Shown piece by piece: positions 24,763-38,070 of a stretch of DNA of 64,000 nucleotides. Numbering within the stretch: position 1 is the stretch's first letter; the number at the start of each line of letters is the position of its first letter. A model generated the notes under the pieces. It made no database searches. It was not told the DNA's origin and saw only the letters and a list, made by a program, of their open reading frames with translations. Origin of the DNA: Ifrita kowaldi (lineage: Eukaryota > Chordata > Aves > Passeriformes > Cinclosomatidae); NCBI GenBank assembly GCA_013398055.1, contig VZRS01007559.1:167946-231945 (forward strand), given 5' to 3'. Made by a program: the position numbers and the translations under genes.

Positions 24763-24921
24763 GGGTTAAATTTTAGTGAATGAAAAAATATTGCTAAAAA
24801 ATGCTGAAAATACAGCATGTATGAAATGAGATGGAGTTAATCAATATAGAGGGTTAAAATCTAGTGAATGTAAAAAGCATTGCTAAAAATATAGCCTATA
24901 TGAAACAAGATGGAGTTAATC
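24763..24921. repeat. Diverged tandem duplication, period about 88 bp
   Basis: Copy 1 (24,763-24,842) and copy 2 (24,851-24,921) both start gggttaaa, share tagtgaatg, attgctaaaaa and tatgaaa, and end agatggagttaatc. They differ by substitutions and a roughly 9-base internal deletion in copy 2, so the duplication is old. The source of the unit is not recognised. Confidence 0.85.
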
Positions 24922-26029
24922 TTGGTGTAAGAGTCCACTGGCCAGGTGGGGTTTGCATTTCATATATTGCTTTTTGGAAGCATGCCATTGATAAACTTAT
25001 ACATTTTTTTCCCCCGTTTATCCTGTTTCTTCTGTAAAGGTGGTTCAGTGTGTACAAATGCACGTTGGATGTAATTAGAAGAAAATGAGTAATTTTTACA
25101 ATACTGCCGCGGAGCCATCAGCCCATGCAGCAGTAGGCTGCACTGACGTACTTGTGACTAGAAATTTTTCATTTTCTCTGCTGTTGCAAAATTTCCCTGC
25201 GTTTATTTCCAACTTTCAACACCTCTTTCCTGAATACACTTTAATCTTCAGTGCTGTCTGCATTAAAAGGAGGGGAAATGAAAGTTAGAGGGGAAAAAAA
25301 AGCTTGTAAGAAGTGTGAAACAAACCCAGTGTAATTTAACTGAGGAAGGACGGGGCAGAGGCTCCCCTGTGCTGCAGGTGCCTTTTTGTTCAAAGCTCTG
25401 TGAAATACCAGCCAAAAACAGTTTTGAACTTGTAAGTGTAATCTGGCCAATTGTCTAAAATTCTCAGCAGTCGTCCTTTTTTAGCAAGTTCTGTGAAACA
25501 AGCCAAGTGCAGTGTTGCTGGTTCGGGTTTTTTTGTTGAGCCACTCTAATTCTGTAAGCACTTTTCAATTGCAACGTTGCATTTTCATCTCAGTTATACC
25601 ATTCTATGATTTTGTCTGGGGTGAGTGAAAATTACTTTTAAATTAGTTGGACTGATTTTACTCAACCTTTCCAGTATTTGCTTCAGGTGAAGCTGCCTGC
25701 CCTCATCATCCAGAGTTCATCTCTGCCTGCAAGCCAGAAGGGGTTGGGTGGATGATGGTGGGAACTCCAGCTCACACTGCAGAAGAAGCCACAGTCTTGG
25801 GAGAATTCCTCTGAGTAGGAGCACAGGGCAGTATGTTAAGAGTATTCCTTCTTCTGCTGCTAGCAGGACAAAGGACAGTGAAACCAAACCAATATTAGGT
25901 ACCACAGTTGATTCTAAAAGGCCAATTTTCAAATACTGAAAAAAAAAATTGTTTTCATCAAAGCAGTTGCAAAGTTGCATCCTGTTTAATGCCAGCTTCT
26001 GCAAAAAACCAGAATACAGCCTACCTGCA
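24922..26029. other. Intergenic, nothing firm recognised
   Basis: No gene or repeat. The part at 25,085-25,210 keeps a few CpGs in AT-rich context and could be conserved, but this cannot be judged from one sequence. Confidence 0.5.
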
Positions 26030-26210
26030 GAGGGTGGATTTAGATGGGATATTAGGAAGAAATTCACAGTGGGGGTGGTGAGGCCTGAGGACAGGTTGCC
26101 CAGAGAAGCTATGGCTGCTTCTGGTCTGGCGGAAGGTGTCCCTGCCCATGGGCAGGGGGTTGGAACTAGATAAGATCCCTGCCAACTCAAACCATTCAGT
26201 GATTTATGAT
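26030..26210 (+). mobile_element. CR1 LINE 3' fragment
   Basis: Plus-oriented CR1 3' end: gatgggatattaggaagaaa, then ggttgcccagagaagctatg, then ctgcccatgggcagggggtt, ending near accattcagtgatttatgat, which is a decayed form of the CR1 tail. It encodes the relic of the ORF2 C-terminus ('RLDIRKKF...RLPREA'). It is 5'-truncated to about 180 bases. The 157-codon open frame on the opposite strand (25,717-26,190) is only its antisense. Confidence 0.9.
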
Positions 26211-29200
26211 AAAATCTGCTATTTTCCTAAGCCAGTGAATCTGTTTCTGCTTTCAAGTATGTGAGAAACAGAATAGGCTGATGGCAAAACTCTGTTGCCA
26301 CCCACTCTGACCCCCGGCAGTGCAGCTGGGGTGCAATACATGCCCCTCTTCAGGGGGATTCTGTCTGTGGGAATTGAGACTGGGATGTGAGAGGTGAATT
26401 ATTAAGAGGAAATTCTCAGCAGAGGCAAAAGCTCTGTGGTCTGTAACAGCACAGAAGTCCCTTCCTTACCTTTATAGTGGAGCTGTTTGCCTAAAAAGTG
26501 TTATTATTTGTTTGCAGCTGTGTGAGGCATTGAGCAGGATTGTAGCAAATGAAAGCAGCAGCTTGTCTGTGAAAGGTACATGGCTTAGAGCAGCGTGTTG
26601 CTGTCATTATCTGTGCTATCAGGTGTCTGCACTTACAGCTGTCATGTAAGTGGGGTAGAAAAAAAGGAGAAGCTGCTGTACTTGGGCTCTGCCTGTCACT
26701 TTTAGCTGAGAGTTTGGCAAATGAAGATTTTTTTCTTCACTTAAAAAAAAATTGACTTATTTGAAACACTATCTTTGAAAACAAGGAGTGGATGTATCAG
26801 AGGGATTGTGGCTCCTCCATCCTCTTTCCATCCTGCTGTCCTGCTCCATGGGAGTATGTGGCAGGATCTGGTGCTGCAGCTGCAGCCAGCTGCGCTGTGC
26901 AGCTCCACATCCAAAAATGTTTGCCCTGATTATTTTTGCTGATGTTATTGCCTGTTCAAACATGGCAGAGCTTTGGCCTCACAACACCTCCTGTGTCACA
27001 GCTGATTTTTTATTTCCAGTGAATGTTAAAATTTTCCAAGCAGAAAGAATTGTTCTTTTTTTTTTTTTGATTGATGTTTGTTGGGGGTTTTTTAAGTGCT
27101 CGCGCTGGAGGAATTACAATATCCTCGAACATCACTCACATACCTACTCACATCATCAGGCTGACTGACAGTGAAAGGGACTGGCAGACCAAAGGCAGAA
27201 TCAAGAGCAGTCTTTGAACTGTTGTGTGCCGTGTCCCTGCGCTTGGTGGAAGTGATGGCTTTAAGGGGCATTGCTGGGCACCCCTGTATCCCTGGATTAC
27301 TGCAAACACCTTCCTTTTTTGGCTGTAGATAAGATGCTTTCGTGAGCAGCTCATGTGAATAGTCAGCAGTGTAAAAATCAAAGGTAAATGGTCTGGAATG
27401 ACAAAAAAATGAGAGTTTTCTGTGTACCAGGTGCAGCTGTGTGGCTGGAGCTGTTGCAAAGATGTCAGCCTGGGGCTTACAAGTAAACAAGAGAAAATTA
27501 ATTCTCTGAATTTTATTTTTCGTTTTTGTTACTGTGCATTGTTATACGTGTATGTCTTCCTTACTGTCCCCCCATGCTGGGCTGGTATTTCTGCAAGTAT
27601 TTTAGAATTTCATTTGTTTCCAAGCTTAAAAACCCGTTAGAAGTACGTCATTTAACCCTGTGAGAGAGTTACATAGGATTCATTTTCTTTTGTAAACTTC
27701 TGTCAGGTCCCAGTGCACCTAGGAGGAGCAATACAGTTTCCCAAGCAAGTGCTTTGCACTGTGGCCTGGGGTAATCTAAAAACTGTATCAGATAAAGTTG
27801 TCATAGATGTTGCCTGACATGGGAGTGATGGCATAAGGAATGCATTACATATCACTTTTGCAGTCAGGAAATTACAGAACAGTTTCATTGTGGTGCTGAA
27901 ATATGGTATTAATCACTTTGCATTACTGGTACAGAATTTATCAGTCAAGTTTTTTACTTGATTAATAGTCAGGGCTTTGGCTTGACTGTTTTTCAGCAGT
28001 CTACCCTTGTTTGTCTTGACGACAATTGGTTTTTATCACATTGGTGCACATCTGACAAAAAGAAGGCGCTCCGGATCATTGGTGGCATTAGTCTGGCATT
28101 GTCTTGCACTGCCTTTATTAAAACCCCCTTTGTCCTATTGTTGCTAAGTGATCTATCCATCTTAATATTTTCCTGATGTCTAAGCTACTGTCTGTTAATG
28201 GCATCCTAATGCATTCTGAATTGACATATTTCACATCATTTAAACTCTGCGTACCTATTTATCATGCAGAGGTCGTAACTTAGTCAGTGAAAGTCACTCA
28301 GAGGATATTTCTTTGCTATTTCTCTAATTTTCTGTCGCTATAAGGAAATTGCAGCTCTTCCACTCACTTATTGTACCGTTGTGATAAAGGCTCTGCCTCT
28401 CTCTGGCATCCGATACACAGAGGAGCTTTGTACATTTGATTTCCTTCTCCTCCATTTGTGTCAGCCTGACGTGATATTAAAAACTGTGAGCGGGGGTGTT
28501 TTGTGCAGCCGTTCCTGGCCCTGGGAGGAACAAAGATGACCTGGCTGGTGTGGCATCCCTCCTTGCACAGGGAGACTATCAACTCGGTGCTTGCTGGGGC
28601 TGGGATTACGTGTCACTCAATCTTGTCAAAAATTCTATGAATATTCAATGAGGATTTTAATGTATTGTCATCAAGGAAGCAATTTCTGTGTAGTCATATT
28701 AAGCATGTTGTCATCTCTGCAGTTTAAATACATTGTTTTGCCCATGAAGTGACCTTAGGCAATTTTAAAATGGTCTCGTTTTTTCTCCATTTGCCTTATA
28801 CCAAATAAATTAGTTTTACCTAATAGGAAAGAACCTAATATGGATCTAACACATTTGTATAGGGAGAAGCACATTTTAATAAATAATCAGGGTATTATTC
28901 TACATGTACCAGGATTTATCTTTTCCACTTACGCTTACACAGAAGGTTTGAGATATGGTCAGGTTGGCTGCAGTCAAGTTGTTCTCTAACCGAGGTTTCA
29001 TAATGAGTTCAATTTTCAAAGGGGGGACGTTAATTTAGCTCCCTCCTTGCACTGCACTGCTGATGATGTTTAAATCACTTCCTGCCTCGTCGTTGTGTGT
29101 TTAGGTGTTGTTTAAGCTTCATTGCCCAGGCGAGGTTTTCATTTGCATAGACGGTGTATGAGTGTATTTTGTTGGATATGGATTGTTGTAGGAAAACCAA

Positions 29201-32116
29201 ATGGGTTCTAGTGAAGTTTAGATTTTGAAGTTTGTTTTCTTGTGGACTTCCTAGATTGCAGATTTTTCATAAGTGCATATCTCTGTACATAGTGAGAATA
29301 TGAACATTGTTTTGTTGAGAGCAATGCTGTGATGATTCCTTATTACATACGTCCTAAGTAACGTATTTTTCTCCTGAAATCAGAATAAACTATTTCAGGA
29401 TGTACAGAATGTGGCATTTTAAACTGAGATGTGAACAGCAGGGCCTTGTTAGTCATGCCAACGGTTGTACTGGGAACAACAGGTGTATTGTTGGGTGGAC
29501 TGGAACAGTGGGACGTCTGATGTGTAGTGAAGTCAAGGGAGAAGGCATTAGGGTGTGAAAATACTTTGTTAAAATGCTGTTCATTAGAAAACCTGAAAAT
29601 CCTGCAAAGTACAGAAAAGTACATTTTGCTTTACAGCAATTTGAGAAGTAGACTACTTATTAACTCAATTAAACAGCGTTTTAAGCTGGGAAGGGAACGG
29701 TATATTCAGAGCTCCAAAGTGTACCTCTGGGCCAACACTTTAAAAATTAACTGGAAAATTTCGGTACCTTTTAAGTTTGTGTGAGAACATGAAAGTATCT
29801 GATTTTTCAGAGGATGGATTATCATCACTTCCAGGCCCAAGAAGTAGTCACTTTTGAGAAATACAGTCTTTGTTTCTAAGGATACCAAGGCACTTTCTTA
29901 AAAGTGATTGCGTTCCTGCACCGAATGGCCCAGCACTGGAGGAGAGGTTTCTGCCAATTTTGCAAGATGAGATTCACAGCCTCCAGCTTTGCAGCTAGAC
30001 TTGAGAAAACTTCCTTAGTACCTTCCCAGGATTGTTTCCTCTCTTCTATAAAAGCTATCTAAGTAACTTGCTGATAAGAACCTTCCAGAAGTTTATTTTC
30101 CTTGAGTTACTTCATGCGTTAGTTATGTGTGTGAGTAGTAATGCTCTTTGGTCATATCCTTTGCACATGGATAAATATGCTGGATACATTGGATAAAGCT
30201 GAACTGTGTTTATGGATGGATACATCTCTGGACTTTTAATGGCAGGCTGTGAGGTATGTCTCCTTCAAAAACACAGAGATGGCCATTTGTAAATAAACAG
30301 ATAATCCTTGATGGAAAAGGATTGATAAAACCAATAATGACTGATTTAAATCATCATGATAATCCCTGATTTTATTTCTTGTTCATTGACTCCTTGAAAT
30401 CATCATGAAAATCTAAAATTCCTCGTTCATATTCAGATTGGAGAAGGAAGAACATAACACCCCATGCATTTTGATGCAAGCAAATCCACAGTGTCATTGG
30501 TATTTTCTAGGAATTATCGAAATCTTGGAAAGCAAGTGCCTGTTGTCAGGACTGAGGTGTTACATGTGCTGAGGTTGGTCAGGCAAGGAAGGGCTGTCCA
30601 TAGCTGAGAGTCAGTAGGTGAGGAGTCCCTCAAAGCTGATCTGCTATGAACATTTGAAAAGATGAGTATTTTGTGTGTGTGTTAGGCCAGCTCCCAGATA
30701 AGGATTAGTTGTGTTGTATCTGGGACAAGAGAATTTTAGACCTTGTTTGCACTAAAAATTCACATCCATGCTGCAGCCATGCCTGGAGGATGGGAAGGGT
30801 CAAGAGCCAAGGCAGGGAGGGAACGATTCCAACATCAGTGATGTACCCAGCCTTGACTTGTGCGTTACTTTGGCTCTGCAGGTGACAACCTTCCTCCCAT
30901 AGTCCAGACATTAGAGTCACAGAGAAAAAGAGCTGGGCTTTTGCAGTGGAAAATGCAAGGTTTCTCTGGGAGCACTGGCACTGCAATTTTCACCAATAAG
31001 TGGAGAGTTGGATTTTCTGAATGCAACGCATCCATATTTGATCATCTTCCTAAGAACAGTTTTGGGCTCATATGCAATAATGTGCAGTGTCCCAGGCTAT
31101 GTGCAGTGATTTTCCATTGTTTTGGGGAGTCTTCTCCACTGAGCTGTTCTGCAGATGGAATTGGATTAAAGAAAAAGGAGAAAAATTGTTCAGATTGATC
31201 ACGGCCAAACAAAATTGAAAGAACATCAAGCTTCCCCAGTTCCTGATAGAGGATATTTACAGTATAAAGCAATATGAGTTTTCTTTAAGCTTTGTGTTTT
31301 CCACCTGTTTTTTTTTTAACATTTCAAAAGCCCCGTGGTAAAGTCAAAGCAGACTAGTGCAGAATTAACAAATCTGACTCTAGTACGCCTGCAGGGCTCT
31401 GGATATACATATAAAGTAGTAATCCTGTCTGAAGTGATTTCTTCTGAGTTGCTCAGAAAGTCTTTTGACGACTTTGCGTGTTTAAAAGCATTTATTGTTG
31501 TGGTCAGAAGAAACCATATTTTTCTCATGATTTCCACTGAGAAAAGACTTTGTGATTTTCTGCTGTTTCTAACATCTTGCAAAGTCCACAAGCAATTAGT
31601 ACTGAGGCCCAGGAGAAGGAGTCGTGCTTCATGGCATTACTGCATTTCCCCTGAAATGTGTGTTAGATTTCAGCACTGCAGACTTTAATTTCATATTGTT
31701 TTGCATTCTAACCAAGCATTCAACTGTATTGTTTAAGCTGGCTGTATTGCACAGTTGCACTCAGGTTTTAAATGAGTGCATAAATATTTGCAGGGAAGAG
31801 GAAAAAATCTTTACTTGTGGAAATGACTTGTCGCTAATTAATATAGGATCTACAGGCATTTCTCTTCATTTAAGCCTGTAGCTAATTGCTGTCTCACTGA
31901 CTTCTCAAAGCCAGACATCTATAATACCATCAGCTGAAATTCTGGAGAAGGATTTTAGGGATGTGCATAAATAAAAGTATTGAATAATTAGTAAGCGCTC
32001 TATGTATAGTATTTTACAAAAAGTTCTGTGAGCTTTTCTTTTGCCACATGAGAAACCGAGGAACAGAGGACAGACATGAAAGATCTTAATAAAGACTGGA
32101 ATTTAACTCTTAAGTC
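26211..32116. other. Intergenic, no supported gene
   Basis: Unique AT-rich DNA with chance-length open frames. Poly(T)13 at 27,056-27,068. The block 28,240-28,700 keeps CpGs and TAAT/AATATT motifs and is noted as a conserved-element candidate. Confidence 0.55.
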
Positions 32117-32629
32117 TCTGTGTTCAGTTTTGGGCCCTGCGTGACAGGAAAGACATTGAGGTGCTGGAGCAGGTCCAGAGAAGGGCAACAGAGCTGGGGA
32201 AGAGTCTGGAGCACAAATCTCATGAGGAGCAGCTGAGGGAACTGGGAGTGGCTCAGCCTGGAGAAAAGGAGGCTCAGATGGGACCTTACTGCTCTCTACA
32301 ACTCCCTGACAGGAGGGTGTAGAGAGGTGGGTGTCAGGCTCTTCTCCCAGGTAACAAGTGACAGGACAAGAGGAAATGGCCTCAAGTATCACCAAGGATG
32401 GTTTAGATTGGATATTAGGAAAAATTTCTACATAGAAAGGGTTGTCATGCATTGGAACAGGCTGCCCAGGGCAGTGGCAGAGTCACCGTCCCTGGAGGTA
32501 TTTAAAAGACATGTAGATGTGGCACTTGGGGACATGGCTTAGTGGTGGCCTTGGCAGTGCTGTGTTAGCAGGTGGGCTTGATGATCTTGGAGGCCTTTTC
32601 CAGGCTTTTCTGTGATTCTCTGTATTTTT
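32117..32629 (+). mobile_element. CR1 LINE 3' portion (about 510 bp)
   Basis: A well-preserved plus-oriented CR1 running from tgtgttcagttttgggccct through gaggtgctggagcaggtcca, gaggagcagctgagggaact, ggtaacaagtgacaggacaa and ggatattaggaaaaatttct to the tail ending tgtgattctctgta. It contains the last part of ORF2 with small frame breaks. The open frames 32,327-32,542 (+) and 32,000-32,452 (-) are sense and antisense relics. It is 5'-truncated, as is typical for CR1, and dead. Confidence 0.95.
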
Positions 32630-35600
32630 TTAAAGTTGGTCTTGATCACCCTTTGCTCACTCCCTGCTCTCTCCCTGTGCAGAATTGCTGGGCTCTGGTG
32701 GGTAACACAGACCCTCTGCTGCCGTGACTGTAAAGGACACATCAAAACAAACCCACACACCCCCACCCCCTCCCCACCACTCCTAATTTAATTTACAGCT
32801 GGCATTGGGAACACCTGCAGCTGCACGAGGAGGTGCTGTGGGAATGCTCATCTGGATGGAGCCCATTTTGTTCCTTACACAACAGGTACCAGGAAGAGGC
32901 GAATTCTGCTGTTGTGCTGCTGCGTCTGCGCTCTGTTATCTCACTAAACGACTCCATTTTGACTGTTATTCAATATGCTCCTCTGGAACGTTGTTCTGTT
33001 TGCAGTGTTCTTGTGTGACCTAAGATGAATAATGTGGGAGCTGTCAAAGTGTAAAATTAGGCACATTATAAAAACATCAATGGAAAAAAAAAATTTGCTA
33101 GGGTCGGATAGTGTTTTCCTCAGTAATAGCTTTAAAAAATAAAATTCAAGAGACTTTTGTCTCTTTAGAAATCACACTAAACTTAAAACAGATACACAAT
33201 TCTGATTTCTTTACATTTACATCCTGTTATTACTTAGCTGCCATAGAGATAGATACGCGATACCTTATACAGCCTGTGTATGCTTTGAGATTTGAGTTGT
33301 GCAATCATCTAACAGTGTCATTTGAATTACTTAATGTTTGTTTTCACTTTCCAAAAAACGTCATTACTGTTCTTTATACGTTGATTGGCAGCTCCTGCAT
33401 CTTAAACTTCTCTATCAGAGAATGTGAGAGACATTCCCCCACCACTGAGAAAGGCATTGACTAATATGATCTGAATAAAAAAGCAGAAGCTTAAACTTTT
33501 GGCCATATTTGAACATTAAAATGTTATAAATGGCAGCGTCATGTCAAACCAAAGTACTGACTAGTTTGGCTCCTTGTCTCTGAGAGGGATCAGGTACTAA
33601 GGGAAGAATTTCTGGCCAGAGCAAGCATTTATTCCACAAGCCCCAAATTTTAAGAACTAACTTAGGAATAATAGCTTGATATCATAAAAATTACTACTAT
33701 CTCAGTTAAGGTCCTATTGCAAAATGTATTTTATATTCTGGCTCTATTCTATCTCCTATTTTTTTCTTTGTCCATATTATAAAAAGAAGAAAATTTCAGC
33801 ATTACTGGAATATTTTCCCTCTGCCTCTCATTCACGAGAATACCAGAATTTCCAACCCCTATCACGCTTTTATCTAGTCGCATTTAAATGTGCTTTTGAC
33901 AAGTGAAAAATCAAATTGCCAGACTAAAATAAAAAGTAGCAATCCCCTACTTACTATAGCTATGTGTGTGCTTAACTTTGAGGAGCCAGAGAATTACCAG
34001 CGTGGCAATTAATTTATGTCTTCCTTTCCACCAGAGGGAATGGCATTTAAGGGATGTTCACATTTCCGCTGTGCCTCTTAACATGCTGACACCTGGGCCA
34101 TAAGCTGCAGGTGGCAGCAGGGTAGGACAGAGGTGACCTCTGCTCACCAAGGATGCAGGTTGGTCCATTAATGTGCTAATGGGATGCTTCTGGTTTGCTG
34201 CAAGCCCAAGAGTTCCGTGCTCTCAGCCACCTAAAAACACACTACATGTGTTCACATGGTACCCATCTCTGAGTGTGGAACACTGTTAAGCTGTAGCTTT
34301 CAAATTATTACATTGTTCAGAATTTGTTTCAATGCCCGGAGTTCAATTACGTGGAATAAGTTGCTTTAGGAGCGGTGGCATCTAGAGGTTTTTCCAAGGG
34401 ATAACTTGGGTGTTAATCTACTCTTAGTGGAGGGACTAAGGATCTCTCTAGTTCCCAGTGCCAGTTTTTGATTCTCTGGTGGAATATGATTCCCTCTAGG
34501 GGTGTAATAAAAACATCCTGGAAAGACCCTTTTCCTTAATAGAATTTGATTTATTAAATAAGCACCTGCGTCCGTGTAAATCTATATATGGATAATCTAT
34601 TTGTACACAGACTTGCTATGATTTTAAGTGTAAGAAAATCCTTCCACTTCTCAGTTTTCATTATACCATCGAGAAATAGAGGAATTTGAACTCTGAAGAC
34701 TCTTCATACTCAGAATAACATTTTTCTGTTGCTTAACAGTATAAATGACAAAACACATTTTAGGCTCATAGCGTATAGCAGGGAAAATGCCCCACAAAGC
34801 TGGAGTAACTCATTTAAGTAAAAGACAAGACAACTAGACATCTGTCTATAAATGCAAAAGACAATATGTGGATAAAAGTTCATGAGATTGACCCTGGTAA
34901 GTATTTTTTCACTCATATTTTTGTCTTCTTTTTTTATTTGGTATTGTTATTATAATAGGTGTGGAATGCATTGCCTGCTGCTGCAGAGCCGGCAGATGGA
35001 GCAAAAGAGCACGGTAAACAGTTGGATAAAAATATCCTGAATGCACTCATTCTGAGCTGGGGGAGGGGAGGTGGCTTCAATCTTTTTTATGCTCAATATT
35101 TGTCCAGTGTCATGGTTTCCCATCTGTCTGATCTCGCTCCCATTCTGTCTACAGCTGTCTGCATCACTTGCTCTAACTTTTCACATAATGTCCATTTCAC
35201 CCCAAAAGGACCCAGGTTGACTTCACTTTTTTGTGTAAACATTTTGCTGGTTTACTTGTGTATGACAATGTCCATGGTAAAGGACTAATTCAGTTTTCTC
35301 TTCCAGAAGAGTTTGGCTTTCAGATAATTGGAGTACAAATATTGTGCTGTGAACGTCTCGGTTGATTAAATCAGTATGGTATCTTATTTTTTTTATGTGA
35401 TTAGCAACAAAATTAAGACTTGTTTTAATAGGAAAAATGCATTTTTTTTCTCAGGAGAAGCTTTAATTGTAAATTTGTTCTGCTAGGTCAGTGGTTGCTG
35501 TTTGGGGTTTTTCTGACAGCTTTTCAGCTCTATGGCCACTCATTGTGTAAAGAAATGCTTACAGAAATATTAACACCATTTTCAGTGGAATAAAAGGGGT

Positions 35601-36117
35601 TGCTCAGAATGAGATGAGATATATGCATAAGGGAATGGAAGCTGTCTGCTGTGTACATAAAATGAAGAATGTGAGGCTTGTTGAGATTTTTTTATATAAT
35701 TTGAGCCTATTGTTCATATTTATTTTAATGCACTGTGTGCTTAAATGTCTTCAGAGATGTCACTGGGTGATATTTTATTGCTACTAACCTGGGAGCAGTT
35801 AGTTCTGTATGGGTACACGTATGTTGTACTATAATTTGCTGAAGGCAGGTGGCTGAACACAGGTATGCGGAGGACTTTCCATCCACAAACCATGACAAAC
35901 ACTGCACTTTCTTCTCTGGCTGTGAATTCAGTTCTCATTCCATTGTTATGTAACGAAGAAATGACTGAAGCAACTCTTGAAGTGACAGTGCTGTCTTTTA
36001 ATCACAGAATTAACATTTATTTTGTGACACTGATCATTTATAGATGCATATACAACCTTAGTAAAAGTCTCAGTCTTGATGAGCTCATATGAGACCTCTT
36101 ACTCAACCCCCGATTAA
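32630..36117. other. Intergenic, nothing firm recognised
   Basis: Holds a C-rich tract at 32,752-32,781 (cacacacccccaccccctcc) and a possible LINE relic at 34,955-35,040. No supported gene. Confidence 0.55.
34955..35040 (+). mobile_element. Possible CR1/L3-type 3' relic
   Basis: The segment gtgtggaatgcattgcctgc, then gcagatggagcaaaagagca, then cagttggataaaaatat recalls the ORF2 end of old CR1/L3 families ('WNSLP...D...F K...LD'). The same stretch looks like a 55-base exon because an AG precedes it and a gtaaac follows. I prefer a fossil because it is isolated in a gene-poor region. The match is short and by eye. Confidence 0.3.
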
Positions 36118-36425
36118 ATCACAGAATCACAGAATAGTTTGGGTTGGAAGGGACCTTAAAGCTTATCCAGTTCCAACCCTCTGCCACGGACAGAGACACC
36201 TTCCACAAGACCAGGTGGCTCAAAGCCCCACCCAGCCTGGCCTTGAACACTTCCAGGGATGGGGCATCCCCAACTTCTCTGGGCAAACCTGTCCTAGTGC
36301 TTCACCACCCTCACAGTAAAAAGTCTCTTCCTAATATCTAATTTAAGCCTGCTCTATTTCAGTTTAAAGCCATTCCCCCTTGTCCTATCACAACATGTCC
36401 TTGTAAAAAGTCCCTCACAGGGGAC
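36118..36425 (-). mobile_element. CR1 LINE 3' fragment, minus orientation
   Basis: Begins with two copies of the reversed CR1 terminal octamer (aatcacagaatcacagaata), followed by gtttgggttggaagggacct, ccaggtggctcaaagcccca, cttccagggatggggcatcc and cccttgtcctatcacaacat. This is a continuous reverse-complement CR1 3' UTR plus ORF2 C-terminus, 5'-truncated near 36,425. The overlapping plus-strand open frames are antisense artefacts. Confidence 0.95.
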
Positions 36426-37599
36426 TTCTCGTGTTGCAGCTGGTACTTTATAGTACCACAGCAAATTCCAGCAGGCTGAGTTAGTATTTAGTAAAGACCC
36501 TCTGAAGACCGAGGAACTTGTCAAAGCCTTGCTTTTCAGGCTCTCTCCACTACATTCTCCATTTCTGCTAATTTATCTTTGCATTTTTTCACCTTTTTTA
36601 CACGAAACACTGCCTGTCATACTGTGCCATTTGACACCCAGGCAGCAGTCTCCCTCCCTTCCTACCTGAACAGAGAACACAGCTCATCAGGTTACACTTG
36701 AGGTTTGTGAAAATCGTTTTTGCTGTCGTAGCAGAGTGCCGTGGCAGTCCCCTACAAAAGCAGCTGTGCTACAGCAGTGCAGGATACTGCTGTCTAGGTA
36801 GATCCATCCCACCCTCGAGTTAATACTCTTGTTTTATCCTCATTAGTAAATTGAGATTGCTGTTCCCTTGTAATTTATAATAGTAATCACATTGACCCTT
36901 GACTTGATGGTCTTCCACAAAGTTTAATTTCTTCTGGCCTGTTTGACTGCCCTAGAGAATATTTGTGTTGAATTTAGTAGTGTGAGGTCTTAAGCTCAGA
37001 AACTTTAAAAGAGTAACTTGGTCATGTCAGCTGGGCCCAAATGCTTGAGGACTTGAATTTGGATGTGTAGAGTATCTGAAGGTCAGAGTTATAGATGCTA
37101 CTTGTATCTTGTGTTCTCAACCAAAGTGGAGATGTGCTGGACCAGCAGAGTTGAAGAGGAGCTTGCAGAAGGGGACTGGGAATGAGCAGCCTCCATGGAA
37201 TGTGTAAACTGACTAAGCAGGGAAATCAAGAGCAAATGAGGAAAAGCATCGTGTTAGAGGTGTAGCAATTAAGAGAGAGTAACCAAAAAGTTGTGCTGAC
37301 TTCATCTTGCAAAAGTCAATCTAAATGACACCTGCACAACAGTAGAAGAAAATCCAAGTGGGACTGCCTTAATCTAAAAGTGGCACTGGCTTAATTCTGG
37401 GAGAAGTTGAGATTAAATGTAACTGGTTATGCCCAGGTTACCTACTTCCTTTCCCAAAAGGCTGATGTTAGAGAAGATGGCTAATGACACCAAGGACAGA
37501 GAAACAGCAATTACTAATTGCAAAATATAGCCACAGTTTTAACAGGAGAAGCAAAGCCTATTAAAAGGGCTGCCAACCTGTTAGTCACACCTCGCTCAC
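36426..37599. other. Intergenic, nothing firm recognised
   Basis: No gene seen. The purine-rich part after 37,100 may be an upstream continuation of the LINE fossil at 37,600, but I cannot align it by eye. Confidence 0.5.
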
Positions 37600-38070
37600 A
37601 TCCTTTGGAAAGGGTTAGAGGAAATAAATAGTTTCTGATCTAGTAGATAGAAATGTCATAAAGTCTAGTCTGAGTTTACTAAAATAAGTAACTGATACTT
37701 CTGCTCAGTCTGGGCTTCAGTGAAGTGCTTAATAAGCATCACTTCAGGAAATTGTTAGTGAAATTGGAAACGATGAAAATTATTTGAAGAATGGTGAGTG
37801 TGATAGAGGACTTGATGTAAAGAACTAAGGCAGAAAGAGGAATTTTAGTGATGTGTGAATCAGTGCTGGGGTGTGTTTTAATATTTTCATTAGTGGTCTT
37901 GCAGGAAGAATGGTCAAATGCAATATGCTGAGACTGTGGAACAGGATGGAATTACCAGTGTGCAGTAAATGATCAGAATATCTGGGAGGAAGATAATGAG
38001 GATGGGTAAAATACAAACAGTTCCCAATTTCATACCATGAACTGCAGGGATATGTGCTGAAATACTGCTG
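37600..38070 (+). mobile_element. Possible ancient CR1/L3-like LINE fossil
   Basis: The phrases gaatcagtgctggggtgtgt and ttttaatattttcattagtg (37,859-37,895), followed by ggtcaaatgcaatatgctga, fit the RT segment 'SVLG...FNIFISDL...' before the active site. The later ggaggaagataatgaggatg, gggtaaaatacaaacagttc fits the region after it. It is heavily mutated with no open frame, and its boundaries are uncertain. It is older and less clear than the copy at 12,170. Confidence 0.4.

Noticed and set aside
25717..26190. 157-codon open frame on the minus strand
   Set aside because: Most of its N-terminal half is the antisense of the CR1 fragment at 26,030-26,210.
27092..27490. 132-codon minus-strand open frame
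   Set aside because: No homology recognised, no supporting splice or promoter signal, and it overlaps another frame of similar length on the same strand.
32000..32452. 150-codon open frame on the minus strand
   Set aside because: Antisense of the plus-oriented CR1 at 32,117-32,629.
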